Positions 37,633 to 45,780 of a DNA stretch of 64,000 bases are shown here, in pieces (position 1 is the stretch's first letter; each line of letters opens with the position of its first letter). Under the pieces are notes generated by a model that saw only the letters and a list, made by a program, of their open reading frames with translations, ran no database searches and had not been told where the DNA came from. Source of the stretch: Hippea jasoniae. Lineage in GTDB: Bacteria; Campylobacterota_A; Desulfurellia; Desulfurellales; Hippeaceae. The stretch lies in NCBI RefSeq assembly GCF_000744435.1, contig NZ_JQLX01000010.1, positions 124,001-188,000 on the forward strand, given 5' to 3'. Made by a program: the position numbers and the translations under genes.

Positions 37633-38782
37633 GCTTGCAGAAAGGATCAAAAATCTGCCACCGTATCTTTTTGCTGAGATCGATGAATTAAAGCAGAAGG
37701 TTATTGATGCAGGCGTTGATGTTATCGATTTGGGTGTTGGCGATCCCGATTTTGAAACACCTAAGGAAATTGTGGATAAGGCAATTGAAGCTATAAAGAA
37801 GCCTCAAAATCACAGGTATCCAAGCTATGTGGGCATGATTGAATTTAGAGAAGCCGTTGCAAGATGGTATAAAAGACGCTTCAATGTAGAGCTTGATCCA
37901 AAAACCGAAGTGATAAGTTTAATTGGTTCAAAGGAGGGTATAGCACATCTGCCGCTTGCCTATATAAACAGCGGTGATTATGCACTTGTGCCTGATCCGG
38001 GGTATCCTGTTTATCCAACGGCTGTTATGTTTGCAGGTGGAGAAGTTTATAAAATGCCTTTGAAGAAGGAGAATGGATTTTTGATAGACCTTGATAGCAT
38101 CGATAGAGATATATTTGCAAAAACAAAGCTTATGTATCTTGGCTATCCAAACAACCCAACAGCCGCAGTAGCGGATTATAATTTTTACAAAAAGGTTGTT
38201 GAGCTTGCAAAGGAGTTTAATTTTGTTGTGGCAAGCGATAATGCATACTCTGAGATCTGCTACGATGGTTATAAACCGATAAGCTTTCTTGAAGTTGAAG
38301 GTGCAAAGGATGTTGGTATTGAGTTTCATTCGCTATCAAAAACATTCAATATGACAGGCTGGCGAATAGGGTTTGCTGTTGGCAATAAAGATGTAATTGC
38401 CGCACTGGGTAAGGTAAAAACAAACATCGATTCAGGTATCTTTCAGGCTATTCAGGAAGCTGGCATCTATGCTTTGGATAATGCTGAAAAACTAAACGGT
38501 GAAATTATGAAGGTGTTTCAAAAAAGGCGGGATCAGATGGCTGAGGCTTTAAAGAAAGCGGGATTTGCGTTTGAGACGCCAAAGGCTACTTTTTATTTCT
38601 GGGTGGATGTGCCAGAAGGGTTTTCCTCAAAGGAGTTTACTAAGAAGCTGCTTGAAGAAAAAGGCATTGTAGTAACACCGGGCAATGGATTTGGCGATGC
38701 AGGCGAAGGGTATTTCAGGATAAGTATAACAAACCCACGCATAGAGGAAGCCGTTGAAAGGATCAAATCGGTCGCATTTTAA
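37625..38782 (+). CDS. dapL: LL-diaminopimelate aminotransferase
   Basis: This class I PLP aminotransferase of 385 residues starts near NLPPYLFAEID and has DLGVGDPDFETP and HRYPSYVGMIEFREAVA. The PLP lysine is in HSLSKTFNMTGWRIG (about 240). The GDPDF and TGWRIGF segments and the overall pattern match DapL, which turns tetrahydrodipicolinate directly into LL-DAP. With dapA, dapB, dapF and lysA in this window, it completes a short lysine route without acylated intermediates. Other amino acids as substrates cannot be ruled out. Confidence 0.85.
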   Translation: MVELAERIKNLPPYLFAEIDELKQKVIDAGVDVIDLGVGDPDFETPKEIVDKAIEAIKKPQNHRYPSYVGMIEFREAVARWYKRRFNVELDPKTEVISLIGSKEGIAHLPLAYINSGDYALVPDPGYPVYPTAVMFAGGEVYKMPLKKENGFLIDLDSIDRDIFAKTKLMYLGYPNNPTAAVADYNFYKKVVELAKEFNFVVASDNAYSEICYDGYKPISFLEVEGAKDVGIEFHSLSKTFNMTGWRIGFAVGNKDVIAALGKVKTNIDSGIFQAIQEAGIYALDNAEKLNGEIMKVFQKRRDQMAEALKKAGFAFETPKATFYFWVDVPEGFSSKEFTKKLLEEKGIVVTPGNGFGDAGEGYFRISITNPRIEEAVERIKSVAF

Positions 38783-39194
38783 TAAGTATGTTTATATAGG
38801 TCTTGGCTCAAATGTGGGAAACAGAAAAAAACATCTTGGCTGGGCGGTAATGTATCTATCACGATATGTGAGGATTGTGGCTGCCTCAAATGTGATGGAA
38901 TCGCAACCGTGGGGCTATAAAAATCAAAAAAAATTTCTAAACCAGGTGTTAAAGGTAAGTTGTAATCTAAAACCCAAAGAATTGCTTAAGGTTTGTAAAG
39001 ATATAGAAAGAAAACTGCATAGAATTAAGAAATTTAAGTGGGGACCCAGAACCGTTGATATTGACATTATTGCCTACAAAAATATAATTTCTAAAACAAA
39101 GGAGCTTTATCTGCCGCACAGGTGGGCTAAACAGCGCGATTTTGTTGTTGAGCCTCTAAGAGAGCTTGACGCTCTGGATGTGCTAAACATTTAG
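38754..39194 (+). CDS. folK: 6-hydroxymethyl-7,8-dihydropterin pyrophosphokinase
   Basis: This 146-residue folate enzyme transfers pyrophosphate from ATP to hydroxymethyl-dihydropterin. YIGLGSNVGNR (about residues 14-24), the substrate tryptophan in ESQPWGY, the metal-binding PRTVDIDII (about 98-106) and the LPHRWAKQRDFVVEPL tail are all present. The TTG start lies 29 bases inside dapL with AGAGGAAG just before it; no other in-frame start precedes the GLGSN motif. Confidence 0.92.
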   Translation: MKGSNRSHFNKYVYIGLGSNVGNRKKHLGWAVMYLSRYVRIVAASNVMESQPWGYKNQKKFLNQVLKVSCNLKPKELLKVCKDIERKLHRIKKFKWGPRTVDIDIIAYKNIISKTKELYLPHRWAKQRDFVVEPLRELDALDVLNI

Positions 39195-39297
39195 CGGGCT
39201 TTGATGGTTGCCACAAAGACCCGCAGGAAGGTGGATTTTTGAGTTTTATAGGTAAAAGACCCTTTGGGGCTTTAAACCACCATACAGCTAAAAATCA
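39194..39297 (+). ncRNA. Structured leader upstream of panB, candidate pan RNA motif
   Basis: The leader holds a near-perfect first hairpin (39194-39224): GCGGG/CCCGC, CTTTG/CAAAG and TGG/CCA stems. It has exactly two single bulged adenosines (39204 on the 5' side, 39219 on the 3' side). A second imperfect hairpin (39230-39281; GGTGG/CCACC) contains an inner hairpin that repeats the AAAG-A-CCC bulge context. The pan motif, found before panB in several phyla including deltaproteobacteria, is described as paired hairpins each with two bulged adenosines. Position and structure both fit. It is followed at once by a terminator, so transcription attenuation is likely. A 7-base segment at 39234-39240 can also pair with 39290-39296. 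Confidence 0.55.
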
Positions 39298-39335
39298 AGC
39301 CTGGACGCTAAAAATGGGCGTTCAGGCTTTTTTTT
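39297..39335 (+). terminator. Rho-independent terminator in the panB leader
   Basis: AAGCCTGGACGC (39297-39308) pairs over all 12 bases (one G-U) with GCGTTCAGGCTT (39318-39329), then a U-tract of eight (39328-39335). It stops 16 bases before the panB ATG, so it should act as a regulated attenuator, or else end the folK transcript. Confidence 0.85.
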
Positions 39336-39351
39336 ATTTGGGAGGTTTGAG

Positions 39352-40146
39352 ATGGGTGTTAGTGTTCCTGAGATAATGGCAAAAAAGGGCAGGGAAAAAA
39401 TCGTTATGATCACCGCTTACGATTACACCTCAGCGCGAATTGCCGATGAGGCTGGTGTTGATATCATACTTGTTGGTGATTCGCTTGCAATGGTTATGCA
39501 GGGCAAGAACTCCACGATTCCTGTAACGGTTGATGAGATGATCTATCATGCAAAGATGGTTAAAGCGGGTGTAAAAAACGCTTTGATTGTTGTTGATATG
39601 CCGTTTATGAGCTATCAGGCAGATTATGTAGAAGCTGTTAGAAACGCTGGCAGAATTTTAAAAGAAACAGGCTGTGATGCTGTAAAGCTTGAGGGTGGCA
39701 GGGAGTTTGTGCCCACGATAAACAATATTGTTGCAGCAGGTATTCCTGTTATGGGGCATCTGGGTTTGACGCCGCAGTCGATAAATATCTTTGGATCCTA
39801 TAAAGCAAGAGGCAGGGATGAGGCAGAGGCTAAAAAAATCAAGGAGGATGCAAAATTTTTGCAGGATGCAGGTGTATTTTCTATTGTTCTTGAGTCAGTG
39901 CCAAAGCATTTGGCAGCCGAGATCACACAATCTGTTAAAGTGCCCACCATCGGTATCGGTGCAGGTGTTTTGACAGATGGTCAGGTGCTTGTGTTTCACG
40001 ATATGCTTGGATTGTTTGATGATTTTAAACCCAAGTTTGTTAAACGATATGCTCACCTGAAAAAGGATGCCGTGGAAGCTGTAAAACAGTATGCAGAAGA
40101 GGTCAGGGCTGCCAAATTTCCAACCGATGAGCATTCCTATCTATAA
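39352..40146 (+). CDS. panB: 3-methyl-2-oxobutanoate hydroxymethyltransferase
   Basis: This is the first committed step of pantothenate synthesis: methylene-THF plus 2-oxoisovalerate to ketopantoate. MITAYDYTSARIADEAGVD (about residues 19-37), VGDSLAMVMQG and MGHLGLTPQS (about 137) are diagnostic, and the active-site region VKLEGG is near 112. Length 264. The ribosome site is GGGAGG. It follows a structured leader with a terminator, so expression is probably attenuated, plausibly by pathway product. Confidence 0.97.
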   Translation: MGVSVPEIMAKKGREKIVMITAYDYTSARIADEAGVDIILVGDSLAMVMQGKNSTIPVTVDEMIYHAKMVKAGVKNALIVVDMPFMSYQADYVEAVRNAGRILKETGCDAVKLEGGREFVPTINNIVAAGIPVMGHLGLTPQSINIFGSYKARGRDEAEAKKIKEDAKFLQDAGVFSIVLESVPKHLAAEITQSVKVPTIGIGAGVLTDGQVLVFHDMLGLFDDFKPKFVKRYAHLKKDAVEAVKQYAEEVRAAKFPTDEHSYL

Positions 40147-40170
40147 GGGGCCTATCTATAAGGAGGCATT

Positions 40171-41013
40171 ATGGTTGTTGTTGATACGCCACAAAGGATG
40201 CAGGAGATTGCAAATAAACTAAAAAGGGAAGGAAAATCGATAGGTTTTGTGCCCACCATGGGTTATCTTCATGAGGGGCATCTATCGCTTGTTAGAGAGG
40301 CAAGAAAACATAACGATACTGTTGTTGTAAGCATATTCGTTAATCCGCTGCAGTTTGCTCCCAATGAGGATTTAGATAGATACCCAAGAGATTTTAAAAG
40401 GGATGAGCAGCTGCTTGAAAACGAGCAGGTTGACTATCTGTTTTATCCAACGGTTGAAAATATGTATCCGCAGGGTTTTCAAAGCTTTGTGGAGGTTGAA
40501 AAACTCACAAAACCGCTTGAGGGCAGAAGCAGACCCACCCATTTTAGAGGAGTAACAACAGTTGTGCTTAAGCTGTTTAATATTGTTAAGCCTGATAAAG
40601 CCTATTTTGGCAAAAAGGATGCCCAACAGCTGCTTGTTATTAAACGTATGGTTGAGGATCTGAATCTTGATATCGATGTTGTGGGTATGCCTATTGTAAG
40701 AGAGGAAGATGGCCTTGCCTTAAGCTCCCGCAATAAATATTTAAATGAAGAAGAAAGAAAGCAGGCTGTTTGTCTTTATAAGGCGCTGCTTAGAGCAAAG
40801 GAGTTGATAGAGACAGGGGTTGAGGAAAGCAAAAAGATTATTGAAGAGATGGAAAAAGCTATTAAACAGTATGAACTTGCAAAAATCGATTATATATCGA
40901 TAAACAGGCTTAGCGATCTTGAAGAACTTCAAAAGATTGAAAAAAACAACACACTTGTATCTTTGGCCGTTTTTATCGGCAATACCCGCTTGATAGATAA
41001 TATGTGGTTTTAG
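40171..41013 (+). CDS. panC: Pantothenate synthetase
   Basis: This enzyme joins pantoate and beta-alanine using ATP. The ATP-binding VPTMGYLHEGHLSLV (about residues 28-42), VSIFVNPLQF, YFGKKDAQQL (about 150) and the KMSKS-like LSSRNKYL are present. Length 280 is typical. It lies 24 bases after panB with an AAGGAGG ribosome site. A short direct repeat (CTATCTATAAGG-like units) sits between the two genes. Confidence 0.97.
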   Translation: MVVVDTPQRMQEIANKLKREGKSIGFVPTMGYLHEGHLSLVREARKHNDTVVVSIFVNPLQFAPNEDLDRYPRDFKRDEQLLENEQVDYLFYPTVENMYPQGFQSFVEVEKLTKPLEGRSRPTHFRGVTTVVLKLFNIVKPDKAYFGKKDAQQLLVIKRMVEDLNLDIDVVGMPIVREEDGLALSSRNKYLNEEERKQAVCLYKALLRAKELIETGVEESKKIIEEMEKAIKQYELAKIDYISINRLSDLEELQKIEKNNTLVSLAVFIGNTRLIDNMWF

Positions 41014-41025
41014 GAGGATGTTTAA

Positions 41026-41391
41026 ATGTTGAGAAAGATGTTGATAGGTAAGATTCACAGGGCTGTTGTAACCGAGGCTGATTTAAACTATGTTGGCAGT
41101 ATTACAATAGATGAGGAGCTTCTGAAAGCTGCAGGGATGAAGGAGTATGAGCTTGTGCAGATATGGAATATCGACAACGGCGAGAGGTTTGAAACATACA
41201 CACTAAAGGGCAAAAGAGGCAGCGGTGTAATCTGTTTAAACGGTGCTGCTGCAAGGAAGGTTGCTGTGGGAGATAAAATCATTATTGCGGCGTTTGGACT
41301 TTATGATGAAAAAGACCTTGAAAACTATCAGCCCAATATTGTAATAGTTGATGAAAACAACAGGATCGTTCAAAAGCATAAGGGGCTTTAA
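41026..41391 (+). CDS. panD: Aspartate 1-decarboxylase, pyruvoyl type
   Basis: This enzyme makes beta-alanine from aspartate. The proenzyme (121 residues) cleaves itself at Gly-Ser in NYVGSITID (about residues 24-25) to form the pyruvoyl group. LIGKIHRAVVTEADLNY and the conserved NGAAAR (about 72) are typical. It follows panC by 12 bases with GGAGG. Its TAA overlaps the next ATG by one base (TAATG). Confidence 0.97.
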   Translation: MLRKMLIGKIHRAVVTEADLNYVGSITIDEELLKAAGMKEYELVQIWNIDNGERFETYTLKGKRGSGVICLNGAAARKVAVGDKIIIAAFGLYDEKDLENYQPNIVIVDENNRIVQKHKGL

Positions 41392-42722
41392 TGTTAAAGC
41401 TTTATGCACTGATGGGCCAGCTTGGATACGGTTATAACAGGCAATCATTTGACGAGGCTATAAAGGAAGGTGTGGATTTTATAGGTGTGGATGCTGGCTC
41501 TATCGATTCGGGTCCATATTTTCTTGGCAGTGGCAACATGAAGGCAAATTATGAGGCTACACGCAACGACCTTGAATATCCCCTTAAAATAGCTGTTGAA
41601 AAAAAGATTCCGTTTGTTGTGGGTTCGGCTGGTTATGCTGGAGCCGATATTCACCTTAAGCAGTTTTTAGATGTGGTTAAAGATATAGCCAGGGATAATG
41701 ACCTAAAAATCAAAGTAGCCGTTATACATTCTGAGCTTGATAAGGATTTTGCTCTGGAGCTTTTAAAGGAGGGCAGGATAAAAAGCTATGAAGGAAACCC
41801 GCAGCTAACAGAAGAGGATATTAAATCATCTGAACATATTGTTGCTCAGATGGGAACATGCAGACTAAAGGAAGCTTTGGAAGGCGATTTTGATCTGATA
41901 GTTGCAGGGCGTATTACGGATGCCTCGATCTATGCGGCATATCCACTGCTTAAGGGATATGATGAGGCAAGCATTTGGCATATGGCAAAGATTATTGAAT
42001 GCGGGGCGTTGTGCGCAAAACCTGCAAGCCCATCGGATGGTTTGATGGGATCTCTTTATGAGGATTACTTTATATTAAAGCCACCAAACAAAACCCGTAG
42101 ATGCACTGTAAATTCTGCAATGGCGCATGCTTTGTATGAGAACAGCGATCCGTTTGTTATTGAAGAGCCTGAGGGTGTATTACACCTTGAGAATGCAAAA
42201 TATGAGCAGCTGGATGATAGAAGTGTAAAAATCAGTGGTGCAAGATGGGTAAAAAAGGAAAAACCCACCTACAAAATTGAGGGTGCAGGATTAAAAGGCT
42301 TTAGAACCATAGCAATTATGGGCATCAGAAATCCCGACATGATAGCCTTGCTGGATGATATTTTAGCAGATGTTGAGAGTAAGGTAAAACAGACATTTGA
42401 TGAGCCGTTTGAATTGAGCTTTATAAGATACGGAAAAGATGGTGTTTTGGGTGATCTGGAGTTTATCGATAAAACACATGAGGTAGGTCTTGTTGTTGAT
42501 GTTGTTGCTGATAGGCAGTCTCTTGCACATAGAATCTGTTCTGTTGCAAAGGCGATGCTTCAACACTACGATTACAAAGGCAGGATTGCCACCGGTGCCA
42601 ATGTGGCGTTTCCCTACTCACCTGCAGAGATCGATATGGGCGGCGTTTATACTTTTAATGTTTACCATATCGTGGATGAAGACATATCGGATAAGTTCTG
42701 GATTGAGGAGATAGGGTTTTGA
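41391..42722 (+). CDS. AtuA/DUF1446 family protein in the pantothenate cluster
   Basis: This 443-residue protein is related to AtuA, named for acyclic terpene use in Pseudomonas. GVDFIGVDAGSIDSGP (about residues 27-42), IVAGRITDASIYAA and the late IATGANVAFPYSP fit the DUF1446 family. The small DUF4387 partner follows in the usual order, overlapping by 4 bases. The biochemical activity is not established. Its lodging between panD and panE, with one-base overlap to panD, points to a link with CoA, beta-alanine or branched acids rather than terpenes; that is inference. Confidence 0.8.
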   Translation: MLKLYALMGQLGYGYNRQSFDEAIKEGVDFIGVDAGSIDSGPYFLGSGNMKANYEATRNDLEYPLKIAVEKKIPFVVGSAGYAGADIHLKQFLDVVKDIARDNDLKIKVAVIHSELDKDFALELLKEGRIKSYEGNPQLTEEDIKSSEHIVAQMGTCRLKEALEGDFDLIVAGRITDASIYAAYPLLKGYDEASIWHMAKIIECGALCAKPASPSDGLMGSLYEDYFILKPPNKTRRCTVNSAMAHALYENSDPFVIEEPEGVLHLENAKYEQLDDRSVKISGARWVKKEKPTYKIEGAGLKGFRTIAIMGIRNPDMIALLDDILADVESKVKQTFDEPFELSFIRYGKDGVLGDLEFIDKTHEVGLVVDVVADRQSLAHRICSVAKAMLQHYDYKGRIATGANVAFPYSPAEIDMGGVYTFNVYHIVDEDISDKFWIEEIGF

Positions 42723-43006
42723 AGCTTAAGGATAGCGTGGTTGTTTTAAGAAGCAAAAACGCCGGTGTCTGGCATATAACGATAGACATAATTTTTAAAA
42801 ACAGTGAGCTTTATAAGAAGTGGAAAGCTAAGTTGACAGAGGATTTTTTTAAAAAACTTTACAAAAGGGATGTAAGGTTTTTTTACTGCGATGATATAAA
42901 TACGATCAAGGTATCGTTTTTGCGTGATGTGGCAGCAGGCGGTATAGGCGATAGGGATTGCCTGGGTGCAAATTTCTATATTCCACTTATGGAGATTGAG
43001 TTATGA
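42719..43006 (+). CDS. DUF4387 small partner of AtuA
   Basis: This is a 95-residue protein with a TTG start overlapping the AtuA stop (TTGA). The body reads LRSKNAGVWHITIDIIF, and near the end AAGGIGDRDCLGANFY, features of DUF4387, which almost always sits just after an AtuA-type gene. The two are thought to form one functional unit. Function unknown. Confidence 0.8.
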   Translation: MKLKDSVVVLRSKNAGVWHITIDIIFKNSELYKKWKAKLTEDFFKKLYKRDVRFFYCDDINTIKVSFLRDVAAGGIGDRDCLGANFYIPLMEIEL

Positions 43007-43584
43007 TTGAAGAACTTATAAAAAAGGCACGTTCATATCGTAGATTCGATGAGAGCTTTAAGATTGATAAAAATGAGCTTTTGGAAATTGTAAAAAACCT
43101 AAGGTACATATCTTCACCAAAGAATGCTCAGCCTCTGAAGTATATCATTTCCACTGATGATGCACTCAATGAAAGGATTTTTGAGACGCTTAAGTGGGCT
43201 GCATATCTTAAAGAGTGGGATGGTCCCAAAAAGGGTCAAAGACCCACAGCTTATGTTGTGATTTTGAGGGATTTGAATATTTCAAACGATAACTACTACA
43301 TTTTCGATGCTGGAATTGCTATTCAAACAATAATGCTTCAGCTTGCAGAAAAGGGGCTGGGCGGATGCAGTATAGCTGCAATTGACAGAGAAAAGCTATC
43401 TAAGATTCTCAGCCTAAATGATAATTTTGAGATTGTCTGCGTTGAGGCTATTGGAAAGCCAGCAGAAAATGTTGTTATATGCGATGTTAAGAATGGTGAT
43501 ATCAGGTATTTCAGAGATGAGAAGGGCACACATTTTGTTCCAAAAAGATCACTTGATGAGCTGATTGTGAGGGTTTATGGCTGA
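43003..43584 (+). CDS. Nitroreductase-family flavoprotein
   Basis: This 193-residue FMN enzyme has the N-terminal RSYRRFDES (about residues 9-17), the SSPKNAQPLKYII segment that binds FMN phosphate (about 36-48) and GLGGCSIAAIDREKL (about 118-132). The family reduces nitro groups, quinones or enones, or makes specialised products. It overlaps both neighbours (4 and 8 bases) inside the pan cluster. The substrate is unknown. Confidence 0.87.
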   Translation: MIEELIKKARSYRRFDESFKIDKNELLEIVKNLRYISSPKNAQPLKYIISTDDALNERIFETLKWAAYLKEWDGPKKGQRPTAYVVILRDLNISNDNYYIFDAGIAIQTIMLQLAEKGLGGCSIAAIDREKLSKILSLNDNFEIVCVEAIGKPAENVVICDVKNGDIRYFRDEKGTHFVPKRSLDELIVRVYG

Positions 43585-44512
43585 TCTAAGGGTTGTTGTT
43601 GTTGGGGCTGGTGGTGTTGGCTTATCGCTTGGTGGATTTTTATTAAAGGCTGGTTATAATGTGAGTTTTGTTGCAACCAAAAGAACAGCAGAGATTTTGA
43701 AGAAAAACGGTTTTAAAATCAGCGGTATATTTGGGAAAATGGAGTTTAGAGATGTTGATATAATCGATTATGACTCAATCTCAAAACCGGATTACGTCTT
43801 GATCTGTACCAAGACAACAGCCAATGAGCAGATAGCAGATAATCTTTGCAGAATAAAAAACCGATTAAGCAACTCTAAACTTGTGGTTGTGCAAAATGGA
43901 TGGGGAAATGCTGAGAAATTTTTAGGTTGTTTTGAAGAAGAAAGGGTGTTTGCAGCCCGTATTATCACCGGTTTTTACAGAAAAGCGTTAAACGAGATAG
44001 AGATAACCGTGCATGCCGATGATATGGTTGTTGGCAATATCTTCAAAAAAGAGATATCTTTTCAGGTAAAGGATTTATGCGATGCATTAAAAGAGGGTGG
44101 CTTTCCTGTTAGGGTTTCTTTGGATGTGGATAAATACCTATGGGCAAAGATGCTTTATAACTGCGCTTTAAATCCGCTTGGTGCGGTTTTAAATGTTGAA
44201 TATGGCAGGCTTGCTGAAAAACCATCAACACGCATGATTATGGATAGAATTATCGATGAGATTTTTGATGTAATGGATGCAGCAGGATTTAAAACATTCT
44301 TTGATACAGCAGAAAGCTACAAAAAAGAGTTTTACTCAAAGTTGATTCCTGCAACGGCAGGCCATAGATCATCGATGCTACAGGATATTTTAGCTGGCAA
44401 TAAAACAGAGATTGACTCATTAAACGGTGTGATTGTAAGGCTTGGTGAAAAGTACGATGTAGATGTTAGCTACAACAGGTTTATAACCCATCTTATTCAG
44501 TTCTTTGACTAA
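43577..44512 (+). CDS. panE: 2-dehydropantoate 2-reductase
   Basis: This NADPH enzyme reduces ketopantoate to pantoate, the step between PanB and PanC. The Rossmann motif VVGAGGVGLSLGGFL (about residues 7-21), the catalytic lysine in LWAKMLYNCALNPLGA (about 193-208) and the C-terminal SSMLQDILAGNKTEIDSLNG match well. Length 311. It closes the panB-panC-panD-AtuA-DUF4387-nitroreductase-panE cluster. Confidence 0.93.
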   Translation: MADLRVVVVGAGGVGLSLGGFLLKAGYNVSFVATKRTAEILKKNGFKISGIFGKMEFRDVDIIDYDSISKPDYVLICTKTTANEQIADNLCRIKNRLSNSKLVVVQNGWGNAEKFLGCFEEERVFAARIITGFYRKALNEIEITVHADDMVVGNIFKKEISFQVKDLCDALKEGGFPVRVSLDVDKYLWAKMLYNCALNPLGAVLNVEYGRLAEKPSTRMIMDRIIDEIFDVMDAAGFKTFFDTAESYKKEFYSKLIPATAGHRSSMLQDILAGNKTEIDSLNGVIVRLGEKYDVDVSYNRFITHLIQFFD

Positions 44513-44532
44513 TAGCTTTGTAAAAATATAAA
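44505..44532 (+). promoter_or_regulatory. Candidate promoter for tonB-like gene
   Basis: TTGACT (44505-44510), overlapping the panE 3' end, then 16 bases and TATAAA (44527-44532). The start of transcription should be near 44539, 13 bases before the ATG. The -10 lies in an AT-rich 15-base palindrome (TATAAAA-T-TTTTATA). Confidence 0.5.
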
Positions 44533-44551
44533 ATTTTTATATATTGTTGCC

Positions 44552-45424
44552 ATGAAGTTAAAAAGGGCGATATCGGCACTTATCTTTTCTCTTGTTCTCC
44601 ATCTTCTTGTGCTGTTTGTTGTTTTTGAACTTGTTAAACCACCTAAGTTAAAAACCCCTTCACCGCCGAAGGAAACCTTCGTAGATATTGTTACTCTACC
44701 TCAAAAGGAGAAGCCAAAGATAAAAGTTAAGGAACATCATAAGGTTGCATCCAATATTTCAAAGAAGGGTTTTGCAAAGGTTTACTCAAAGAAAGAAGAG
44801 TTGCCCTTTGGTGTGCCGAAAGCAACCGTTTCTGCAAAGCCTAAAGTTGTAAAAAAACCTGCGATAACCAAAGCAAACATACCTACACCGAAAAATGTTT
44901 TAAAAAAGCAAAAAACAACTAAATTATCAAAGAAAGGTGCCAGAAAAAGAAAACACAGGTTGGAGTCTGCTTCAAAGAAAAAGAGTGGAGGACTTGTTAA
45001 ACTCAAAGGTCCCCTGTTTAAAGAGAATTTTGGCGGTTTTTTATCCGGCAATTCAAAAAATTACCGCTACAAACACACAAGAGAGGCTACTATAAGCATT
45101 GGCACGCAATCGATTAAATATGCATCCTATATGGAGCATATAAAAAATAAGATTGAAAATGTGTGGGTTTATCCATCTTTTTCAGCTCAAACAGGCCAGC
45201 AGGGCTCTTTGCTTGTTTTATTCAGTATTGGTAAGAATGGCAATCTTCTGCGTGTTAAGCTTATTCGTTCAAGCGGTTATCCTCTGTTAGATAAAGCGGC
45301 GATTGATGCTGTTAAAGATGCTGCACCCTATCCGCCACTGCCAGAGCGTTTCAATATCGATGTTCTCAATATCTATGCAAACTTTGTTTATAAGATCAAC
45401 GGTTTTTACTACATTTCAAAGTAG
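44552..45424 (+). CDS. TonB-family energy transducer
   Basis: This 290-residue protein has an N-terminal membrane anchor (about residues 8-28) with a conserved-looking histidine in LVLHLLVLF. A long Lys/Pro-rich periplasmic linker runs to about 150, and a TonB C-terminal domain spans about 200-285 (GKNGNLLRVKLIRSSGYPLLDKAAIDA is its core). It should pass proton-motive energy to outer-membrane receptors. No exbB, exbD or receptor gene is near. The 3' end overlaps the convergent queD by 16 bases. Confidence 0.87.
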   Translation: MKLKRAISALIFSLVLHLLVLFVVFELVKPPKLKTPSPPKETFVDIVTLPQKEKPKIKVKEHHKVASNISKKGFAKVYSKKEELPFGVPKATVSAKPKVVKKPAITKANIPTPKNVLKKQKTTKLSKKGARKRKHRLESASKKKSGGLVKLKGPLFKENFGGFLSGNSKNYRYKHTREATISIGTQSIKYASYMEHIKNKIENVWVYPSFSAQTGQQGSLLVLFSIGKNGNLLRVKLIRSSGYPLLDKAAIDAVKDAAPYPPLPERFNIDVLNIYANFVYKINGFYYISK

Positions 45425-45780
45425 GTTGCCTTTGCCCTTTGAGATTCCCACACGCTAACCTTTGATGGTCTGCAACCTGAGCTGGATAATCTTTTTTCTG
45501 TTTCTTTAAAGATATACATAGCTATCATTTCAGATGTCGGGTTTGTGTTTTTAAAAAACCCTATGTCGTTAAGGTATCTGTGATCCAGATTGTTGAGAAT
45601 CTCTTTTAAAATCGCTTTAAGCTCTTTGAAATCTATTGCTATGTATGTTTCATTTAATTTTTCACATATAACGCTTAATTCAACGATAAAGTTATGGCCG
45701 TGCAGGTTTTCGCATGCACCGTTGTAGTTTTGCAGTCTATGGGCTGCCGCAAATTCATCCTTTATCGTTAGCTCAAACAT
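45409..45780 (-). CDS. queD: 6-carboxytetrahydropterin synthase (QueD/PTPS family)
   Basis: This 123-residue enzyme of queuosine synthesis acts on dihydroneopterin triphosphate. The zinc histidines are in FAAAHRL (about residue 13) and LHGHNF (about 26-31); the DFKELK and LDHRYLN segments follow. The ATG at 45780 was chosen because upstream in-frame sequence does not resemble the family and the start overlaps the DUF1015 stop by 8 bases, as elsewhere in this operon. It is the last gene of the purH-queD unit. Confidence 0.93.
   Translation of the reverse strand: MFELTIKDEFAAAHRLQNYNGACENLHGHNFIVELSVICEKLNETYIAIDFKELKAILKEILNNLDHRYLNDIGFFKNTNPTSEMIAMYIFKETEKRLSSSGCRPSKVSVWESQRAKATYFEM

Noticed and set aside
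40141..40166. Short direct repeat between panB and panC as a mobile-element footprint
   Set aside because: It is a roughly 12-base repeat around the stop codon and ribosome site with no inverted ends; slippage is enough to explain it.
44523..44545. AT-rich palindrome TATAAAA-T-TTTTATA before the tonB-like gene as an operator such as a Fur box
   Set aside because: It does not match the Fur consensus and is explained by the -10 region and AT richness.
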